From Flavobacteriaceae bacterium (GTDB lineage Bacteria > Bacteroidota > Bacteroidia > Flavobacteriales > Flavobacteriaceae): a DNA stretch of 64,000 nucleotides. The stretch is from assembly GCA_016649715.1 (NCBI GenBank), contig JAENXC010000002.1:62001-126000 (forward strand), given 5' to 3'. Position numbers and translations under genes: made by a program. Below the pieces are notes generated by a model. The model searched no databases, had not been told where the DNA came from, and worked only from the letters and a program-made list of their open reading frames with translations. Positions 37,061 to 44,969 of the stretch are shown here, in pieces; the first letter of the stretch is position 1, and every line of letters starts with the position of its first letter.

Positions 37061-37471
37061 TTATACTTCGGTGCCTTCTGTTTTATAGAATGGGAATACC
37101 ATATTTGCCCGTGAATTTGTGATTCGAACCACGTATTCAATATTTATTAAAATCTCGCCACTCAGTTCGTTTGTGGTATCCAGTGACACCGTTTGTGTAT
37201 CAATTCGCGGTTCGTAATACAGAATTGCGGTTTTTATAAGTTCAATTATATAAGTCTTTAAGGTTACATCCAGCGGCTGAAACAAAAGTTCTTCCAGATT
37301 GCAACCGTAATTGGGAAGCATAATCCGTTCTCCCAAACGGGTTGATAAAAGAATTTCCAGACTTTTGTTGATATCAACTATTCCGGCCGTAGTTACCAAT
37401 TCACCAGTTTTTTTATCAAAATGTGGTGGAAAACTCCATCCTTCCCCTAAAAATATTTCTGATGTATTCAT
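37061..37471 (-). CDS. GPW/gp25 family baseplate wedge protein (Afp9/Pvc9 type)
   Basis: A 136-residue gp25-type protein: LGEGWSFPPHFDKKTGELVT, then INKSLEILLSTRLGERIMLP, NYGCNLEELLFQPLD and LIKTAILYYEPRIDTQTVSL. The GERxMxPxyGxxLxxxLFxP pattern is diagnostic for the family, which joins sheath and baseplate and shows lysozyme-like likeness only in phage T4. It lies between PAAR and J genes, as in other contractile systems. Confidence 0.9.
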   Translation of the reverse strand: MNTSEIFLGEGWSFPPHFDKKTGELVTTAGIVDINKSLEILLSTRLGERIMLPNYGCNLEELLFQPLDVTLKTYIIELIKTAILYYEPRIDTQTVSLDTTNELSGEILINIEYVVRITNSRANMVFPFYKTEGTEV

Positions 37472-37503
37472 TTTAAATATTTTTTATTTTCAACAATCAA
37501 TAA

Positions 37504-37797
37504 TCATCCACCAATTTGGACTGTAAATTCTCCCAAAACTATCGTCCCGCCGTGTGCAGTACTGTCTCCCATACGCGCTGCCGGCATTCCCCCAATTAGC
37601 ACAGATGAAGAACCCAAGATTATTGAATCCGGTGGCCCCGCGCAGGGTGCCATATCACCAACTCTCGCCGCGGGCATTCCGCCAATAAGCACGGTTGGTT
37701 CCCCTGCTGGAAGTATTGGTCCGCCAACATGCGGACTTCCGTTTGGATTTACCATTGGGCAAATGTGCATATCGTTTATTCTGGCTGCTGGAGGCAT
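37504..37797 (-). CDS. PAAR-domain spike tip protein
   Basis: A 97-residue PAAR protein: PPAARINDMHICPMVNPNGS, HVGGPILPAGEPTVLIGGMP, AARVGDMAPCAGPPDSIILG, then a second IGGMPAARMGDSTAHGG. The repeated GGxPAARxGD motif and the His/Cys ligands fit the metal-bound cone that sharpens the VgrG spike. No effector extension is attached. It sits between the VgrG-like gene and gp25. Confidence 0.93.
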   Translation of the reverse strand: MPPAARINDMHICPMVNPNGSPHVGGPILPAGEPTVLIGGMPAARVGDMAPCAGPPDSIILGSSSVLIGGMPAARMGDSTAHGGTIVLGEFTVQIGG

Positions 37798-37840
37798 TTT
37801 ATTGTTAATGGTTAATTGTTAGAAGTTATTTGTTCCAAAA

Positions 37841-37867
37841 TTTCCTCTTTGGGGGTTAGAGGGCTTA
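37841..37867 (-). repeat. Dispersed C-rich repeat overlapping the stop codon of the VgrG-like gene
   Basis: On the minus strand it reads TAAGCCCTCTAACCCCC then AAAGAGGAAA. Its first three bases are the stop codon of the VgrG-like gene. Similar copies lie at 48731-48755 (also starting at a stop codon, that of sdaA) and 60663-60689. Confidence 0.7.
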
Positions 37868-39610
37868 ATTAATTTGAACCAATGATCCTTTTAAAACTGC
37901 TACGGCATTGGTTGAAACTTCGGCTCCGGCGCTCCCTTCAGCTTTAAATTGGGCATTTGCTTTTACATTTATATTCGTTGCTTCAATATTGCAATCACCG
38001 GTAGCTTTTATGCTGAAATCTTTTTCGCTTTCCATAGCGATCCCGCCGCTGTCCATTGTAATTTTGTTTGAATTTTCATCTTCAATTTTTATAACCCCGG
38101 AATCTTCATCGATGGTCACTTTTTTTCCAGCGGGAGTCTCTATTGTGATGGATTTTTTATCATCGTTGAAAATCAATTTCATTTCGCTACGGGTCACAAA
38201 TCCTTTTTCGTGATTGTCGTCAGATGCTGTCAAAGGAGCAGGTTTTGCACTACTGTGGAGCATTCCGAGAATTACGGCGTGGTTTGGATCGTCATTTATA
38301 AAACCCACAATTACTTCGTCTCCAATTTCAGGAAGAAAGAAGGAGCCTCTGTTGTTGCCAGCATCCAGTGTTGCCACGCGAGTCCAAATGCCTTGTTCGT
38401 CATTGTTGATGATTGGTATTTTCACTAAAATTCTATCCTCACCGTCGGGATCTGATTCTAATTGGGAAACTACCCCAATTTGTAATCCGCTCACTGCTGG
38501 TATAATTCCTGCAGCTGGTAATTCTGAAACGTCATAGGTTTCGCTGAACCATTTTGGGTTCATTCCGAATTCCGCATCAACGGTCCAATTTCCTTCTGCA
38601 ATTTCGTGACGTACAGCACTGATGAAAATTTTTCCGTTGAAACGATCGCCTACGCCTTCTAATTTTAAAATCGTCCCTGGTTTTACTGTTGGAATTCCTT
38701 GAAACTTTACGCGTCCACGGGTTTTTGAAAGTTGCTGAAAAAGATTTTTAGCGTCGCTCCAATTTTGTAATTGAGTTGAATTGTAATTTCCACCATGTTT
38801 CAACTCTAAATTTTCGAGATCGATTACTGTTGCCAAATCTGAAACGGAAATATTTCCATTCAAAGATATTCCCGGGTCATTGGCTTCAGCTTCCACAATT
38901 TCCTGCTCGGAAGGATTCCAACCGTAAGCTGTAATTGAGTTGAACTGGTTTCGGGCATCCATTTCGGCGTCGAAATCAAGTATAGTGGAACCAAAAGCTA
39001 CAGTCTCAATTTCAGTTTGCGAAAAGTCTGGTTTTGAAATGGTAATTTTTCCGTCATCAACAGTGCAAATCTTTCCATTTAATTGGGCGCGCGTCATAAT
39101 AAAATCCCAATCCGAAGCTCGATATTGAACCATTTCTTTGTTCGTGAAAGTGGTGGCTTCAACATCATTTTCCAAAGAATACTTTCCGATTATTTCTTCA
39201 ATAATATCGCTATCCTTGCTTTCGTAATAAAAATTGCTTTTTCTGCCAATGGTCATTTTCACGGCTTCATTCCTGCATTCCACAATCAAAATAGAATTGC
39301 TCTCACGAATTTTAATGCTGTGTTTTATAATAATTCCTTTGAAAATAGTTGCCTCATCGCTGTGATAACCCGCTTTAATTTCTATATTTTTTCCCGGCAC
39401 CAAAAAGTCTTCACTGCTCAAACTGAAATTTTGTGAAGCGGCTTCGCCATCAAAAAAAACAATTTGCGCAAAGGGAATGCGGTTGATTTCCTTTTCCACA
39501 GAAATATTCTTTACTTGATATGCAGACGAAATTTCAGTGCCCTCAATCAATATTTTGAAGGTCACCAAATCTGCGCTTCTAGAGGTTTCTATGGTTCTAC
39601 TGTTCGGCAT
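37865..39610 (-). CDS. eCIS VgrG-like spike protein (Afp8/Pvc8 type)
   Basis: A 581-residue spike hub. The N-terminal half has gp27-like barrels (VTFKILIEGTEISSAYQVKN, DFLVPGKNIEIKAGYHSDE, YRASDWDFIMTRAQLNGKIC). The gp5-type OB domain runs from about 374 to 455 (IGVVSQLESDPDGEDRILVK, FFLPEIGDEVIVGFINDDPN). The C-terminal part is a repeated beta prism (ETPAGKKVTIDEDSGVIKIE, DENSNKITMDSGGIAMES, VKANAQFKAEGSAGAEVSTN) on which PAAR sits. It starts one base after the LysM gene's stop. Its stop codon is formed by a dispersed repeat. Confidence 0.92.
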   Translation of the reverse strand: MPNSRTIETSRSADLVTFKILIEGTEISSAYQVKNISVEKEINRIPFAQIVFFDGEAASQNFSLSSEDFLVPGKNIEIKAGYHSDEATIFKGIIIKHSIKIRESNSILIVECRNEAVKMTIGRKSNFYYESKDSDIIEEIIGKYSLENDVEATTFTNKEMVQYRASDWDFIMTRAQLNGKICTVDDGKITISKPDFSQTEIETVAFGSTILDFDAEMDARNQFNSITAYGWNPSEQEIVEAEANDPGISLNGNISVSDLATVIDLENLELKHGGNYNSTQLQNWSDAKNLFQQLSKTRGRVKFQGIPTVKPGTILKLEGVGDRFNGKIFISAVRHEIAEGNWTVDAEFGMNPKWFSETYDVSELPAAGIIPAVSGLQIGVVSQLESDPDGEDRILVKIPIINNDEQGIWTRVATLDAGNNRGSFFLPEIGDEVIVGFINDDPNHAVILGMLHSSAKPAPLTASDDNHEKGFVTRSEMKLIFNDDKKSITIETPAGKKVTIDEDSGVIKIEDENSNKITMDSGGIAMESEKDFSIKATGDCNIEATNINVKANAQFKAEGSAGAEVSTNAVAVLKGSLVQIN

Positions 39611-39611
39611 C

Positions 39612-40298
39612 TTAGGAAACTTTTTCTATTGGGGGGAATTTAATTTGTTGCCCCGGTTTCAATCTTCTGAAATTTGACAGATTATTGGCGGCCGCAACCT
39701 GTAAATAATATTTTGAATCGCCATAAATACTGAAAGCCATTAAAGGCAGTGTATCTCCTTCCTTCACAATTCGGATGTGTGTAAGATCGGGGGAATTGTT
39801 GTTTTCCTTCGCCAATCTTAAAAGTTCGTCCACAACTCCTTTGAAACTTGCCGTAACCGTGGCGCGAAGTGGAACTCCTTCGGGCGAGAACAATTTGTAT
39901 TCAACGGACATCTCTGCCAAAATTCCTTTGAAAAGTAGCGTGCCCCAACCAATGATTAAATAATTTGGTTTATGCTCGTCGCCATTGTAATCGAAAACTA
40001 TTCTTTTGAAACGTTCTATATCAACAACAATTCCTACTCCGAGAGAATTGTCGTGGCCCTTGATTACTCCAGTTCTGTCAAATAGGAATTGAAGATTTAA
40101 ATCTTCCGGGAGGGATCGAACGTATTTTGGCTGAGTGGCACTCGTACCTTGGCCCTGAGCTTCGGTGTATTCCACCTTGTATTTAAAAGCGTACTTTTCG
40201 GGATTCAGCAAAGACGAAAAAACCCCATCACCCACCAATTGGATGAATTTATTATCGCGAAACGCTATAATTTTCAGCTTAGTGAGCTCGCCTTTCAT
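39612..40298 (-). CDS. eCIS tube-baseplate adaptor with LysM domain (Afp7/Pvc7 type)
   Basis: A 228-residue protein. The N-terminal part (KGELTKLKIIAFRDNKFIQL...YAFKYKVEYTEAQGQGTSAT) fits the CIS tube-protein N-terminal domain, with PKYVRSLPEDLNLQFLFDRTG. The C-terminal LysM-like domain is at about 172-226 (IRIVKEGDTLPLMAFSIYGD, NNLSNFRRLKPGQQIKFPPI). In Afp/PVC this protein joins the inner tube to the VgrG spike. Its ATG overlaps the stop codon of the DUF5908 gene by one base. Confidence 0.88.
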   Translation of the reverse strand: MKGELTKLKIIAFRDNKFIQLVGDGVFSSLLNPEKYAFKYKVEYTEAQGQGTSATQPKYVRSLPEDLNLQFLFDRTGVIKGHDNSLGVGIVVDIERFKRIVFDYNGDEHKPNYLIIGWGTLLFKGILAEMSVEYKLFSPEGVPLRATVTASFKGVVDELLRLAKENNNSPDLTHIRIVKEGDTLPLMAFSIYGDSKYYLQVAAANNLSNFRRLKPGQQIKFPPIEKVS

Positions 40299-40459
40299 TA
40301 CCGTTCTTTTTTTCTGGATTCAATATTGAAAACTTCTTCTACGCAGGCTTTTATTAAATCGTCCATTTTGCCGTCCGGTTTTTTGTTTTGGGAGACATTG
40401 GATTGATCGCTGCCGTTCACATTTATTTTTATGTGAAGTTCTTTGATTTCTATAGGCAT
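40298..40459 (-). CDS. DUF5908-type small eCIS protein
   Basis: A 53-residue reading frame on the minus strand: MPIEIKELHIKINVNGSDQS, NVSQNKKPDGKMDDLIKACV, EEVFNIESRKKER. The start PIEIKELHIK and the end with EEVxxIxxxKxER are as in the small DUF5908 proteins found in Bacteroidota contractile-system clusters. It begins one base after the stop of the second tube gene, and its TAA overlaps the ATG of the LysM gene by one base, so coupling is tight. Its role is unknown; a chaperone for tube or hub assembly is possible. Confidence 0.85.
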   Translation of the reverse strand: MPIEIKELHIKINVNGSDQSNVSQNKKPDGKMDDLIKACVEEVFNIESRKKER

Positions 40460-40460
40460 T

Positions 40461-40901
40461 TTATACGAGTGTAAAATAGTTATAGGCCAATTCTATGGTT
40501 TCGATGGTGATTTTGCTTTCTTCAGCATTGAAATCGTCAACGCTCCATTTTACTGGATATACGTGTACAACATTCCACGTTACAAGCGGTTCGTGTTTTT
40601 CGTTCAGCAATTTTACCGTGAGATCCAGTGGTTCAAATTGAAAACTTTCAATAGCATTCCTGCACCATTTTATAAGTTCGGAATCGGTGACCATGCCACG
40701 TTTCAAAACGAGATTTGGAAATTTGGACCGTACCGGAAACTTATGTCTGAACCTATTTTCGCCTCCTTCGGCAAACTCCTCGGTTTCAATATCTACGGAA
40801 AGACCGGAAACCGATTGGAATTGAACGTCCTTTTCCTGGGAGGAAAGTCCGTTGAATTCCACCTTAAAGTGAAAGCTTACCGGAGGATACGCAGTCGCCA
40901 T
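40461..40901 (-). CDS. eCIS inner tube protein 2 (Afp5 type)
   Basis: A 146-residue phage tail tube protein of the gpT/Afp tube family: YPPVSFHFKVEFNGLSSQEK, FQSVSGLSVDIETEEFAEGG, then LVLKRGMVTDSELIKWCRN and a C-terminal EESKITIETIELAYNYFTLV. In Afp and PVC a second tube paralogue forms the first layer on the hub. It is a paralogue of the gene next to it; the start codon here overlaps the stop of that gene by one base. Confidence 0.88.
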   Translation of the reverse strand: MATAYPPVSFHFKVEFNGLSSQEKDVQFQSVSGLSVDIETEEFAEGGENRFRHKFPVRSKFPNLVLKRGMVTDSELIKWCRNAIESFQFEPLDLTVKLLNEKHEPLVTWNVVHVYPVKWSVDDFNAEESKITIETIELAYNYFTLV

Positions 40902-41338
40902 TAATCGCCGTTTTGAATTGTTAAACCTTCGTGCGCAATTTCCAGGGTTTCAATCGCCGTTTCATTGCCATCGCCTTTTAAATCGGTGGACTGCACTTTT
41001 AGTGGGAAAGCATTTTTTACTTTCCAAACTATTACTGGCGCATGCTCTTCGTTTAGCAATGAAATAGTAATGTCCCGACGTTCAATGGTGTTTAGGCTTA
41101 CGGTGTTCCACCATTTGTAAAACTCGTTGTCGTTTGCAAACGAACCGCGTTTTAAAGTAATGTTGCTGTATTTCTGCATCCCCGGCATTTTTATTTTGCT
41201 GTATTCCGGGCTGGCACCGTGACGGTACTCGATCATTTCAGTTTCTACATCCAGTCCGCTGACTTCGGTAAAACCTATGTTTGTTCCTCCCCAGTCCACT
41301 GAGAAATGAAACTTTACTAAAGGATATGTGTTGGCCAT
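40901..41338 (-). CDS. eCIS main inner tube protein (Afp1 type)
   Basis: A 145-residue tail tube protein: YPLVKFHFSVDWGGTNIGFT, EVSGLDVETEMIEYRHGASP, NITLKRGSFANDNEFYKWWN and ETAIETLEIAHEGLTIQNGD. The shared F-x-V-x-W, EVSGL and LKRG blocks place it in the gpT/Hcp-like tube family. By position after the sheath it should be the main tube subunit. A 120-base gap with tandem short repeats separates it from the sheath gene. Confidence 0.9.
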   Translation of the reverse strand: MANTYPLVKFHFSVDWGGTNIGFTEVSGLDVETEMIEYRHGASPEYSKIKMPGMQKYSNITLKRGSFANDNEFYKWWNTVSLNTIERRDITISLLNEEHAPVIVWKVKNAFPLKVQSTDLKGDGNETAIETLEIAHEGLTIQNGD

Positions 41339-41348
41339 TTTTGAAAAA

Positions 41349-41460
41349 AGTTAAAAGTTAAAAGTTAAAGGTTAAAAGTTAAAGGTTAAATGTTAATCGT
41401 TAATGGGTTAATTTGGGATTTGTTAATTCGACGTTTCGAATCCCTAATCCCAGATACCTA
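41349..41460 (-). repeat. Tandem 7-8-bp AT-rich repeats between sheath and tube genes
   Basis: Repeated AAAAGTTA/AAAGGTTA units (about 41349-41410), then GTTAATCGTTAATGGGTTAA, then a GGGATTAG-type stretch that reads TGATTAGGTATCTGGGATTAG on the minus strand, its TGA close to the sheath stop. Stretches of this kind (gttaatggttaattgtt) also occur at 37806-37822. The gap holds no gene. Confidence 0.6.
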
Positions 41461-41461
41461 A

Positions 41462-42895
41462 TCACGCCTCTTGCATTTTGTGTGAGAATTTCAATATGAT
41501 GAATTCCGCTGGACGGACTGCTGCCATACCAATTTCAATATTCATAATTCCGTTAAGTATATCGTCTGCGGTCATTGTTTCACCCAAGCCTACGCGTACA
41601 TAAAATGCTTGTTCGGGTTTGGCTCCGGCAAGTGCTCCGGCGCGCCATTGAAGGATCAAGAAATTCTCAATCATTGCGCGAACTTTTACCCATGTATTTG
41701 CATCGTTGGGCTCAAAGACGAACTGGGCGGTAGCTTTGTCAACAGATTCCTCAACCATATTGAAAAAGCGGCGCACGGGAACGTATTTCCATTCGTTGTC
41801 ATTTCCAGCCAGTGTCCGTGCACCCCAAACCAAAATACCCTTTCCTGTAAAGGAACGAATGGAATTGATGGATTTCCCCGTGGTGTGTACATTCAAATCC
41901 TGTTGTGCTTCATGGGTTATTTTTATGGTGGGTTCAACACACGCACTTACAGATTCATTTGCGGGAGCTTTCCAAACACCTCGGTTGCTGTCCACTCGAG
42001 CGTAAATTCCTGCAACAGCACTACTGGGCGGAAGGGTTACGTATTGCTGTTCAAGTTCTGCCTTAATTTTATTGTACAAAACAAGATTGAAATCTGTGTC
42101 GCTGCTATCGGCAAGTTCGCTTAAGGCTTTTCCGTCATAGGCACCCGTGGTGGTAGTATTTGTTTCATCCGTTTCGTTATGGGCGAGGGTAATATCTGCA
42201 TCATCATACGCATAGCTATAAACCGTTTTTAGGAAAGGATGATATGCCGCGCCGTATTTGAGCAAATCCACGCCGTTGCCTAAAGACGCGGTGTTGCGGA
42301 TGTTATCGCTATTATTACCGTATGCGTCTATAATTATAAAGCGATCTTTCAACTTTTGCGCTTGCATCAAAGCACGATTGATCAAAGAATAATAGCTTGC
42401 GGTAGTTGAAACTGCCATAGCATCCGGAAAAAGATAGAGCGTTGGTTCGTCATATTTTTCGAGTTCGTCAACTGCTGCAGCAAGAAGCGGCTGGTTCACA
42501 ACCCCGCTGGTATAGTCTCCAACAGAAGCAATATAGCAGGGCCCACCGCCATTGTCAAAATACATTCGCATTGCATAATACATTACATAAGGGCTAGGTG
42601 TAACCACAGCAGTGCTGAATTTTTGGTCCAAAAGCTGGATGGGTGGACCACTATTTATAGTATCTTTAATGGTTACGGTAATGTTTTGCTCATTTCTCGC
42701 TTTCCCGAAATACGTTTCGTATTCCAGCAAAGAAACAATGCGAGTTGGTTTGTTCAACAGGCTGTTGCCGTTTTTCTCGGCTTTTTCGGTGTAGCCAATA
42801 AAGGCTGGGATTGCTGTTTCCACTTGAGCCACCGATGGTGGAAATTTTGATATTTCCTCCACATAGACCCCAGGTGTTTTGTAAGTAGTTGCCAT
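41462..42895 (-). CDS. eCIS contractile sheath protein (Afp2/Pvc2 type)
   Basis: A 477-residue phage tail sheath protein. It begins ATTYKTPGVYVEEISKFPPS, VAQVETAIPAFIGYTEKAEK, a standard sheath N-terminus, and ends with the conserved sheath C-terminal domain (GKGILVWGARTLAGNDNEWK, YVPVRRFFNMVEESVDKATA, IEIGMAAVRPAEFIILKFSH). It is the only sheath gene in the cluster, whereas Afp and PVC have three. It should wrap the tube and contract to drive it into a target. Confidence 0.95.
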   Translation of the reverse strand: MATTYKTPGVYVEEISKFPPSVAQVETAIPAFIGYTEKAEKNGNSLLNKPTRIVSLLEYETYFGKARNEQNITVTIKDTINSGPPIQLLDQKFSTAVVTPSPYVMYYAMRMYFDNGGGPCYIASVGDYTSGVVNQPLLAAAVDELEKYDEPTLYLFPDAMAVSTTASYYSLINRALMQAQKLKDRFIIIDAYGNNSDNIRNTASLGNGVDLLKYGAAYHPFLKTVYSYAYDDADITLAHNETDETNTTTTGAYDGKALSELADSSDTDFNLVLYNKIKAELEQQYVTLPPSSAVAGIYARVDSNRGVWKAPANESVSACVEPTIKITHEAQQDLNVHTTGKSINSIRSFTGKGILVWGARTLAGNDNEWKYVPVRRFFNMVEESVDKATAQFVFEPNDANTWVKVRAMIENFLILQWRAGALAGAKPEQAFYVRVGLGETMTADDILNGIMNIEIGMAAVRPAEFIILKFSHKMQEA

Positions 42896-42903
42896 AGTTT
42901 TTG

Positions 42904-43779
42904 TTATTGGTTAATAAATATTTCTGAAAAGGTTTTAATGATATTTCCGCCGCCGTCCTTTTCAAATATGAGCCGTGATGGAATGGCGGAAGGTCGTTCT
43001 TGGCCATCAAAACTGTAACCTATAATACCGTTTTTGGCCAGTGGAAGTTCGTTGGGATCTGTGGAGTGGAGGAGTGTGCTGTCTGAAGCATTGCGATAGT
43101 TCCAAATGGTGCTTCGGTTTTTCAGTTGAAGTTTGAAGGTTTCCGGAGTAACAGGGATTGTTCCGTTTACGTTCAAAATATTTCGGGTATTACCGTCGAA
43201 TGAAACGGTATTGTCGCCTGCCATTTCCAAGGAAATGATTCCGAAGAGACCAATTTTTTCTTTTTCGGAAAGGATTTTCCCTATTTCAGTATAACTGTTT
43301 TGGTTGATGGTGAAACCTTCAATGGGCAGGGTAGTGGTTTCTAGATCGATATATTTGAAGGAAACACCTTCCGAAACTGGTTTTTTGTTTGATAAATAAT
43401 AAGGTATAGTCGGTTTGGAATTAACGGTTGAATAGTTTTCAAAGAGTGAATCTTTCACATAAATCAAAAAGTTGAAGACGGTGGTTTGTGGAAGGCTCAC
43501 GAATGGTTTATAAGTTCCAGAGTTGGGTGCGGTTTCTTCCGCTTTCGCATAAATGGTAAATCCGAGGGGTATTGGCTTGAAAACGAGTTTGTTTCCTTTA
43601 AATAATTCCTGCGTTTCTTCCGAAGGAATTATTTCGCAGAAATCCTCAGAGTTATATTTCCCCAGTTGCTCTTCTTTTAAAGTTGGATTATTGTCAAAAG
43701 CTACACTGCCGTCATCCAAAAAATAATGATGGTAAACGTTCACGCTGAACAGTACGCGATATGTGGTGGTGAAGTTCAT
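42904..43779 (-). CDS. Unknown 291-residue eCIS protein between cap and sheath genes
   Basis: I do not recognise this family. The protein is soluble and beta-rich: TTYRVLFSVNVYHHYFLDDG at the N-terminus, FKPIPLGFTIYAKAEETAPN, TTVFNFLIYVKDSLFENYST, and at the C-terminus RLIFEKDGGGNIIKTFSEIF. No signal peptide or catalytic motif. Its ATG overlaps the stop codon of the DUF4255 gene (both include position 43779), and it lies 8 bases before the sheath gene, so it is firmly in the operon. It may be a structural accessory of the cap or an assembly factor. Confidence 0.6.
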   Translation of the reverse strand: MNFTTTYRVLFSVNVYHHYFLDDGSVAFDNNPTLKEEQLGKYNSEDFCEIIPSEETQELFKGNKLVFKPIPLGFTIYAKAEETAPNSGTYKPFVSLPQTTVFNFLIYVKDSLFENYSTVNSKPTIPYYLSNKKPVSEGVSFKYIDLETTTLPIEGFTINQNSYTEIGKILSEKEKIGLFGIISLEMAGDNTVSFDGNTRNILNVNGTIPVTPETFKLQLKNRSTIWNYRNASDSTLLHSTDPNELPLAKNGIIGYSFDGQERPSAIPSRLIFEKDGGGNIIKTFSEIFINQ

Positions 43780-44369
43780 TAGGTAATGTTGTTTAAGATT
43801 CCGGAAATCTCTGTAATTGGCGTGCCTTTATCGGTAAGGGTGTCGCTTTCAATTTTTACAATGCTTATTTTATAGAGTACGCTTGGGAGTGATTTTCCGC
43901 CCAAAGTGCCCCAGATATAATTCAATTGCTCAAAAGTTGGGGTAAATAGTTCGGCAATAAAGCGGAATTCTTTTATATTTTCCAACGCTGGAATGGACGG
44001 ATTTAAAGGAGTATTTGTTTGCGTAAATATTTTTTTTGACTGGAAGAATTCTATAATATAAGAGAGTGCTGTGAGCGAACGTGAATAAGTGCTTCTATTG
44101 GCAGAAAACAAAGCAAAAACATTTAGGTTTACGGGTGTGTTTTTATAAATGGTTTCCCCGTTTTTGAATTTTACGTTTGGGTTATTTTTTAAAGCAGTTT
44201 CTTCCTCGATGTTTAAAAGGGAAAGAACCACTTTGTCATTCATCGTAGTATTGTCCGGGTCGTCGTGTTTGGATACGTTTTCCAAAACCACCAGATTGCT
44301 GTCTGCGGTTTTTAGTTCCAAATATTTTGAAACTTGATCTTTTACTATTTCGAGTGTTTCGTAAATCAT
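43779..44369 (-). CDS. DUF4255 tail-terminator/cap protein (Afp16/Pvc16 type)
   Basis: A 196-residue DUF4255 protein, the first gene of the injection-system operon. I place the start at ATG 44369 (MIYETLEIVKDQVSKYLELK) because the family starts with M-I-x-x-x-L-x-x-x-x-x-x-L; the upstream in-frame extension to 44411 runs through the promoter. It has VVLSLLNIEEETALKNNPNV, then YKNTPVNLNVFALFSANRST and YSRSLTALSYIIEFFQSKKI. In Afp/PVC the equivalent caps the distal end of tube and sheath. Confidence 0.88.
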   Translation of the reverse strand: MIYETLEIVKDQVSKYLELKTADSNLVVLENVSKHDDPDNTTMNDKVVLSLLNIEEETALKNNPNVKFKNGETIYKNTPVNLNVFALFSANRSTYSRSLTALSYIIEFFQSKKIFTQTNTPLNPSIPALENIKEFRFIAELFTPTFEQLNYIWGTLGGKSLPSVLYKISIVKIESDTLTDKGTPITEISGILNNIT

Positions 44370-44399
44370 TTGTGAGGAACCAATAAGATGTCTGAAACT

Positions 44400-44430
44400 C
44401 AAATTTACCAAAAAACAACGAACTGGGCAA
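44400..44430 (-). promoter_or_regulatory. Promoter of the eCIS operon (Bacteroidetes type)
   Basis: On the minus strand, TTG (44430-44428), a 20-base spacer, then TAAATTTG (44407-44400), an exact match to TAnnTTTG. It lies 31 bases upstream of the DUF4255 start codon at 44369, leaving a leader of about 25 bases. Confidence 0.7.
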
Positions 44431-44477
44431 CAGTGTTTTACCTAAATTTTTGATAGGTATTCCACTTATTTTTTAAT

Positions 44478-44536
44478 AGGGAAAACCCTTAAAGCGGCAC
44501 AGGGAAAAACCCTTTTTAAAAAGGGTTTTTCCCTGT
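44478..44536. promoter_or_regulatory. 38-bp perfect palindrome plus a related half site in the divergent eCIS gap
   Basis: 44499-44536 is a perfect palindrome (19-bp arms, no spacer), each arm containing AGGGAAAAACCCT. A third related site, AGGGAAAACCCT, lies at 44478-44489. The sites lie upstream of the eCIS promoter, between it and the + strand genes for a two-component system. I infer an operator. There is no T-run after either arm to make it a typical terminator. Confidence 0.65.
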
Positions 44537-44614
44537 TTATTGGCTTACTGAAATAGTTATTTGAATGTTTTCGCTAAATTCGTTCCTTATAGAACCACTA
44601 AATCAATTTTAATT

Positions 44615-44965
44615 ATGTCAAAACCATCAAATTGTATTACCGTGGCCGAAGCAAGGCAATTGCAGGACAATTGGGTAGCCACCCGCGCTGTGGACATTGA
44701 AAGGGCTATGGGGACTTCTGACACACGAGAGTTTCTTTTCAGTGTTGAAGAGCTTGAACAGTTTTTGAATTATATAAAAGCAGGCTCCATTGGCACTGAA
44801 AATCCAGGCATTCGCATTTATTTTGCCGCTTATGATACTGATGCTTCAGACAAAGCGACGGTATTTTTGGCACCAACTTTAGGTATAACCGCTGGAGCCC
44901 CCAATAATTATCGTTTGGAACCAATGAATAAATCTATTTCAGGATTTCCTCCTACAAATTATTGA
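44615..44965 (+). CDS. Conserved small hypothetical protein next to eCIS
   Basis: A 116-residue soluble protein, starting at ATG 44615 (MSKPSNCITVAEARQLQDNW). It has REFLFSVEELEQFLNYIKAG, then GIRIYFAAYDTDASDKATVF and LAPTLGI. I have no named family or function for it. A longer frame to 44561 would run into the AT-rich leader. It is 4 bases before the membrane protein and heads a + strand set with a two-component system, divergent from the injection-system operon. Confidence 0.7.
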   Translation: MSKPSNCITVAEARQLQDNWVATRAVDIERAMGTSDTREFLFSVEELEQFLNYIKAGSIGTENPGIRIYFAAYDTDASDKATVFLAPTLGITAGAPNNYRLEPMNKSISGFPPTNY

Positions 44966-44969
44966 TTCA

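Noticed and set aside
44370-44411. Longer start of the DUF4255 gene at 44411
   Set aside because: The extension runs back to the TAnnTTTG element; the family starts at the MIYETL position.
21137-44411. Prophage or type VI secretion system
   Set aside because: No head, portal, terminase, integrase or lysis set, and no TssJLM/ClpV genes; DUF4157, DUF4255, Pvc12-like and the AAA+ ATPase mark an eCIS.
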